Source: Ruminococcus sp. UBA3286 (lineage in GTDB: Bacteria > Bacillota > Clostridia > Oscillospirales > Ruminococcaceae). Taken from it: a stretch of 8,706 nt of DNA. The first letter of the stretch is position 1, and every line of letters starts with the position of its first letter. The translations under genes and the position numbers were made by a program. The stretch spans positions 1 through 8,706 of the forward strand of contig DETO01000143.1 in assembly GCA_002362135.1 (NCBI GenBank), given 5' to 3'. Of the stretch, positions 6,440-8,706 are shown piece by piece. The notes under the pieces were generated by a model, which worked only from the letters and a program-made list of their open reading frames with translations, did not search any database and had not been told where the DNA came from.

Positions 6440-8299
6440 TCAGTCTCCTTTGCTTGTTTCAAGAATTTCTTCGGGTATCGGACATGGCGAAATGACATCT
6501 CCGACCACACGGTCGTATGTAAGAACGTCAAGTTCTGTATCGTCGGGCGTACCGTCGTCATAATCAACCGAATAGATGGGGAGCTTCTGCATGAAATCGT
6601 CCATTTTTTCAATGAAAGCGTCATGAGGAGCATTGATAACGTCGATTATCACATAAGGAACGTAGAAGAAAGAGAATTTCTCGGTGGGAACGGATGAAAA
6701 ATCAGCGTCATAGTTACTCCAGAGGAAATAAGTCTGCTCATAAAGTTCCTTGCAGTGATCTCCGGAAATATCAAGCTGATTATAAACGCTTGTTTCTCCA
6801 CGCAGTGAAGGGAAGTGATCACCCACGAAAAATACAAGGGTAGGCTCGTCGATCTCTTTAAGTTTGTCGAGGAAAGCCGTCATAGCTTCATTGCTGTGCT
6901 GTATCCATGTGAGGTAGTTGCCGAATTCGTCATTAGGATCTTCGCCCTGATCATAAGGCTGATGATTCTGCATCGTGGTAGTATGGATATACATCGGCTC
7001 GTCGGTAGTTTCGATCAGCTGAAGAAGCTGATTGTAAACCGTGTTGTCATCAACATATGTGCCATAATGTTCAACAGGAACGGTAAAATCAGTAACGCCG
7101 TCGATATCGTCATGGAATATCATGCGATCGAATCCGAATTCGCTGTAAATACGCGATCTGCTGTAGAATGAACTCTGGAACGGGTGAACATACGCTGTAC
7201 TGTATCCCCAGCTTTTGTAATACTGAGCAAGCGCAGGCTGTTCACGCTCCGCAAGTTCGCGCTGAGGCATATTAGGCGCGTTCAATCCGCGGACGGGCAG
7301 ACCGAACATCAGCTCAAATTCCGAACGAACCGTGTAGCTTGCGTAAGTAGGCGTAATTATTTTGCCGCTGACGCCCTCGGAACAGGCTTTATCAAAACCT
7401 GCATAATACGAATCGTCAACGTTCAGCTCGTCAAAAACGCGGAAATCAGCGAAAGATTCACTCATAACAACGATGACATTAGGCTTTTTGCCGCCGTTGA
7501 AATCGGAAGTTTCATCAACGTTGATCGCCGTTATCTCGTCTACGAATTCCTCGTTGTAATTATCAGGTTCGACAAGTCTGTTCGCATAGCTTTCGGAAGC
7601 GGTCTGAACAAGAAACGCAAGGAAACTGTTGTTGTCGAATTTTTCATTGAGGAGAAAAGTATTGTTTGCGGCAGTCGTATCAAGCTTGAAAAAGTTGTAA
7701 ACAGGATTGTAAAATCCGGGGAATACGATCATGCACATGGCGAGTACAGTACACGCGGCAACGGCAATCACTCGTTTTATCGGCTTATGCCGCGGCAGTT
7801 TGGGGTTAAAGTAAAACATTGCCACCACAAAAGCCAGAACTATCAGACAGTAAATTATCAGGCTGGGCGTTATTCGTATGTAAGCGAAAGATTTCAGGCT
7901 TTTTACGCTTTTGAAAAGCTTCATATCCGATAGTATAAGATGATTTCCGTTGGTATTGTACTTAAATAATTCTGTAATACTCAGAGCCATGTAAATAATG
8001 CTCTGAACCGCGGCAGAAAGCCAGCCTTTTCGGAAAGCTGCGGTAAGCAGGGTGAAGATCAGTCCGGAAGCGATAAAATTAAAAATCAGCACCGTAGGAC
8101 GATCAACGGCGAATCCCAAAAAAGAGCCAACTTTTTTAAATTGATTGATCTCTGCCATACAAGCGATAAATATGGGGAATATTATCATGAGGGCTATATT
8201 CAAAATCTTGAATTTTTCGCTGTTTTTGTCGCGAATCTCATTGAATTTCCCAATTTTTTTTTCGATTTTTTTGCATAGTGATTTTATTTTTTCCGTCAT
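6440..8299 (-). CDS. ltaS: LTA synthase family protein (membrane sulfatase-fold phosphoglycerol transferase)
   Basis: This 619-residue membrane enzyme belongs to the alkaline phosphatase/sulfatase superfamily. LtaS moves glycerolphosphate from phosphatidylglycerol onto a growing lipoteichoic acid chain at the outer face of the membrane. Five hydrophobic segments (about 31-50, 67-86, 93-112, 144-164 and 176-195) precede an extracellular catalytic domain from about 270. By comparison with S. aureus LtaS (Glu255, Thr300, His416, Asp475, His476), the metal ligand is Glu281 (VVMSESF), the nucleophile Thr323 (SYTVRSEFE), a substrate-side His is His446 (MQNHQPY), and the last metal pair is Asp494-His495 (FVGDHFPSL). 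All key residues are present. The chosen ATG has a GGAGGA ribosome site seven bases upstream; an in-frame TTG at 8378-8380 has none. The substrate could differ from LTA, since this family also includes primases and other phosphoglycerol or phosphoethanolamine transferases. It is the first gene of a two-gene operon with the thioesterase. Confidence 0.9.
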   Translation of the reverse strand: MTEKIKSLCKKIEKKIGKFNEIRDKNSEKFKILNIALMIIFPIFIACMAEINQFKKVGSFLGFAVDRPTVLIFNFIASGLIFTLLTAAFRKGWLSAAVQSIIYMALSITELFKYNTNGNHLILSDMKLFKSVKSLKSFAYIRITPSLIIYCLIVLAFVVAMFYFNPKLPRHKPIKRVIAVAACTVLAMCMIVFPGFYNPVYNFFKLDTTAANNTFLLNEKFDNNSFLAFLVQTASESYANRLVEPDNYNEEFVDEITAINVDETSDFNGGKKPNVIVVMSESFADFRVFDELNVDDSYYAGFDKACSEGVSGKIITPTYASYTVRSEFELMFGLPVRGLNAPNMPQRELAEREQPALAQYYKSWGYSTAYVHPFQSSFYSRSRIYSEFGFDRMIFHDDIDGVTDFTVPVEHYGTYVDDNTVYNQLLQLIETTDEPMYIHTTTMQNHQPYDQGEDPNDEFGNYLTWIQHSNEAMTAFLDKLKEIDEPTLVFFVGDHFPSLRGETSVYNQLDISGDHCKELYEQTYFLWSNYDADFSSVPTEKFSFFYVPYVIIDVINAPHDAFIEKMDDFMQKLPIYSVDYDDGTPDDTELDVLTYDRVVGDVISPCPIPEEILETSKGD

Positions 8300-8390
8300 T
8301 CTGATTCCTCCGTTAAAGTCAGGCGACTTCGTCTGTTCATTCAGAAAATGAAATGCACATTTTGGGCAAATCTCAGACAAGTCTGATTGC
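8300..8390 (-). promoter_or_regulatory. Structured 5' leader of ltaS
   Basis: Three short hairpins can be read on the minus strand between the putative promoter and the ATG: TCAGA-N4-TCTGA (8386-8373), TTCATT-N5-AATGAA (8352-8336) and AAGTC-GCCT-GACTT (8329-8316). The third ends five bases before the ribosome site (about 8306-8310). A competing long-range pairing joins 8374-8382 to 8326-8335: nine base pairs with one bulged base at 8330. It would break the first and third hairpins and enclose the second. It matches no riboswitch class I recognise. The pairings are real in the sequence; a regulatory role is inferred. Confidence 0.4.
8355..8364 (+). repeat. Copy 1 of a repeated motif, GCACATTTTG
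   Basis: This ten-base word lies in the ltaS leader. Its exact reverse complement recurs at 8537-8546, next to the reductase -10 box, and a copy with eight of ten matches (GTGCATTTTG) lies at 8509-8518. Three copies in under 200 bases of a divergent intergenic region suggest a protein-binding site. The regulator is unknown. Confidence 0.35.
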
Positions 8391-8408
8391 GATATATATT
8401 AATATATC
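8391..8408. repeat. AT-rich dyad near the ltaS start site
   Basis: GATATAT and ATATATC arms (8391-8397 and 8402-8408) are separated by four bases. They fall over or just after the probable -10 region of the ltaS promoter on the minus strand. The dyad could be an operator, or simply the melting region of an AT-rich promoter. Confidence 0.3.
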
Positions 8409-8434
8409 ACAGAAAATCAAAAGTTTCAAGTCAA
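8406..8434 (-). promoter_or_regulatory. Putative promoter of the ltaS-thioesterase operon
   Basis: On the minus strand TTGACT (8434-8429) is a five-of-six match to the -35 consensus. Seventeen bases on lies TGTGAT (8411-8406), a four-of-six -10 match, running into TATATTAATATA. The exact -10 hexamer is uncertain. The implied leader is roughly 100 bases. The -35 partly overlaps a small palindrome, TCAAATTTTGA (8431-8441). Confidence 0.4.
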
Positions 8435-8508
8435 ATTTTGAATTATCTTTATTTTGTCATTATTTTCGTCGCTTTAGTAATTATGTACTGAATTTACACA
8501 GTATAATT

Positions 8509-8518
8509 GTGCATTTTG
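8509..8518 (+). repeat. Copy 2 (diverged) of the motif, GTGCATTTTG
   Basis: It matches GCACATTTTG at eight of ten positions. Its CATTTTG part forms an inverted repeat with CAAAATG at 8537-8543, so this pair of sites brackets the region just upstream of the reductase -10 box, where an operator or activator site would act. Confidence 0.3.
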
Positions 8519-8536
8519 ACAATATGGATTTTAATA

Positions 8537-8546
8537 CAAAATGTGC
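8537..8546 (-). repeat. Copy 3 of the motif (inverted), CAAAATGTGC on the plus strand
   Basis: This is the exact reverse complement of 8355-8364. It directly abuts the TATAAT box of the divergent reductase gene and includes its extended -10 TG, so a protein bound here would compete with RNA polymerase. Confidence 0.35.
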
Positions 8547-8552
8547 TATAAT
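8544..8552 (+). promoter_or_regulatory. Extended -10 promoter of the divergent reductase gene
   Basis: TGCTATAAT combines a perfect TATAAT (8547-8552) with the TGn extension, which can work without a good -35. At a 17-base spacing the -35 position reads ATGGAT, a poor match. The implied leader is about 28 bases and carries the ribosome site. A second TATAAT at 8502-8507 is a weaker alternative. Confidence 0.6.
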
Positions 8553-8586
8553 AATATGAGCAATTTGATTTCGGGAGGAATAATCT

Positions 8587-8706
8587 ATGAGAAAAAAGGC
8601 TCTAATAACAGGCGGCGCAGGAGGAATAGGGGAGGCAATATGCCGAAAAATGGCGGAGAAAGGCTATTTTGTATTTATTGGATATTCGGCGTCGGAAGAT
8701 AAAGCG
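8587..8706 (+). CDS. Short-chain dehydrogenase/reductase, FabG- or YmfI-like (5' part only)
   Basis: Only the first 40 codons are in the window; the gene is cut by the right edge. The product starts MRKKALITGGAGGIGEAI, which has the strand-turn-helix of a Rossmann fold and the TGxxxGIG nucleotide-binding motif (residues 8-15) of classical short-chain dehydrogenases. The second strand, YFVFIGYSASEDKA, fits an NADP(H)-type enzyme. The start of 3-oxoacyl-ACP reductase (FabG) and that of the EF-P 5-aminopentanone reductase (YmfI), common in Firmicutes, are similar, and this fragment cannot separate them; the catalytic Ser-Tyr-Lys lie beyond the edge. The ATG is supported by GGGAGG at 8573-8578, eight bases upstream, and by an extended -10 promoter. 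It diverges from the ltaS operon. Confidence 0.85.
   Translation, partial: MRKKALITGGAGGIGEAICRKMAEKGYFVFIGYSASEDKA

Noticed and set aside
5986..6495. A 169-codon open frame on the plus strand, opposite the thioesterase.
   Set aside because: It covers the terminator hairpin and the thioesterase gene in antisense. The minus-strand product has exact catalytic spacing and a good ribosome site, so this frame is a shadow.
7184..7933. A 249-codon open frame on the plus strand, opposite ltaS.
   Set aside because: It lies wholly antisense to a clear enzyme gene, has no ribosome site or recognisable domain, and is rich in residues expected from the complement of the ltaS codons.
8300..8380. A 27-residue N-terminal extension of the LtaS protein from a TTG codon, starting MSEICPKC, which looks like half a zinc ribbon.
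   Set aside because: No ribosome site precedes the TTG, while the ATG at 8297-8299 has a strong GGAGGA. The extension also has only one CxxC pair, and it runs through the structured leader.
8516..8552. A consensus TTGACA (8516-8521) paired with TATAAT (8547-8552) as a strong promoter.
   Set aside because: The spacing is 25 bases, far from 16-18, so the two boxes cannot serve one sigma-A promoter. The extended -10 TG explains the TATAAT better.
8353..8559. A 68-codon open frame upstream of the reductase, as a possible leader peptide.
   Set aside because: It has no ribosome site, spans both divergent promoters, and has a low-complexity composition typical of AT-rich non-coding DNA.

Overview
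The window looks like ordinary chromosome from a low-to-mid GC Gram-positive of the Clostridia, with Ruminococcus/Oscillospiraceae the most likely group. This is inferred from three things: an AddAB recombination nuclease instead of RecBCD, an LtaS-type polyglycerolphosphate enzyme with an HtrA protease anchored by one N-terminal membrane segment, and strong GGAGG-type ribosome sites before nearly every gene. I see no rRNA, tRNA, CRISPR array, insertion sequence or phage gene.

Layout. Positions 2-4299 (+) hold the 3' end of addB followed five bases later by a complete addA, the two subunits of the helicase-nuclease that processes double-strand breaks for RecA. A hairpin with U-runs on both strands (4304-4341) separates addA from the convergent htrA gene (4360-5862, -). 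htrA encodes a membrane-anchored trypsin-like protease with one PDZ domain, and has its own promoter region with two palindromes in the presumed leader. Upstream of it, a terminator (5992-6024) closes a two-gene minus-strand operon: an LtaS-family sulfatase-fold membrane enzyme (6440-8299), then a FlK-type hotdog thioesterase (6036-6437). The thioesterase ribosome site lies inside the last codons of the LtaS gene. A roughly 290-base intergenic region (8300-8586) separates this operon from a divergent gene cut by the right edge. That gene begins as a short-chain dehydrogenase/reductase (FabG- or YmfI-like).

How the parts relate. AddAB acts in the cytoplasm on DNA ends. HtrA and LtaS both act at the outer face of the membrane. 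HtrA would degrade or refold damaged exported proteins, and LtaS would build a glycerolphosphate polymer. The thioesterase and the reductase suggest acyl-group chemistry beside LtaS, but a shared pathway is only an inference.

No gene here forms a clearly undescribed system. The signals most worth a second look are non-coding: a structured leader before ltaS with competing hairpins, a 10-base motif repeated in the ltaS/reductase intergenic region, and paired palindromes in the htrA leader. The LtaS-thioesterase coupling is the most notable gene-level observation.
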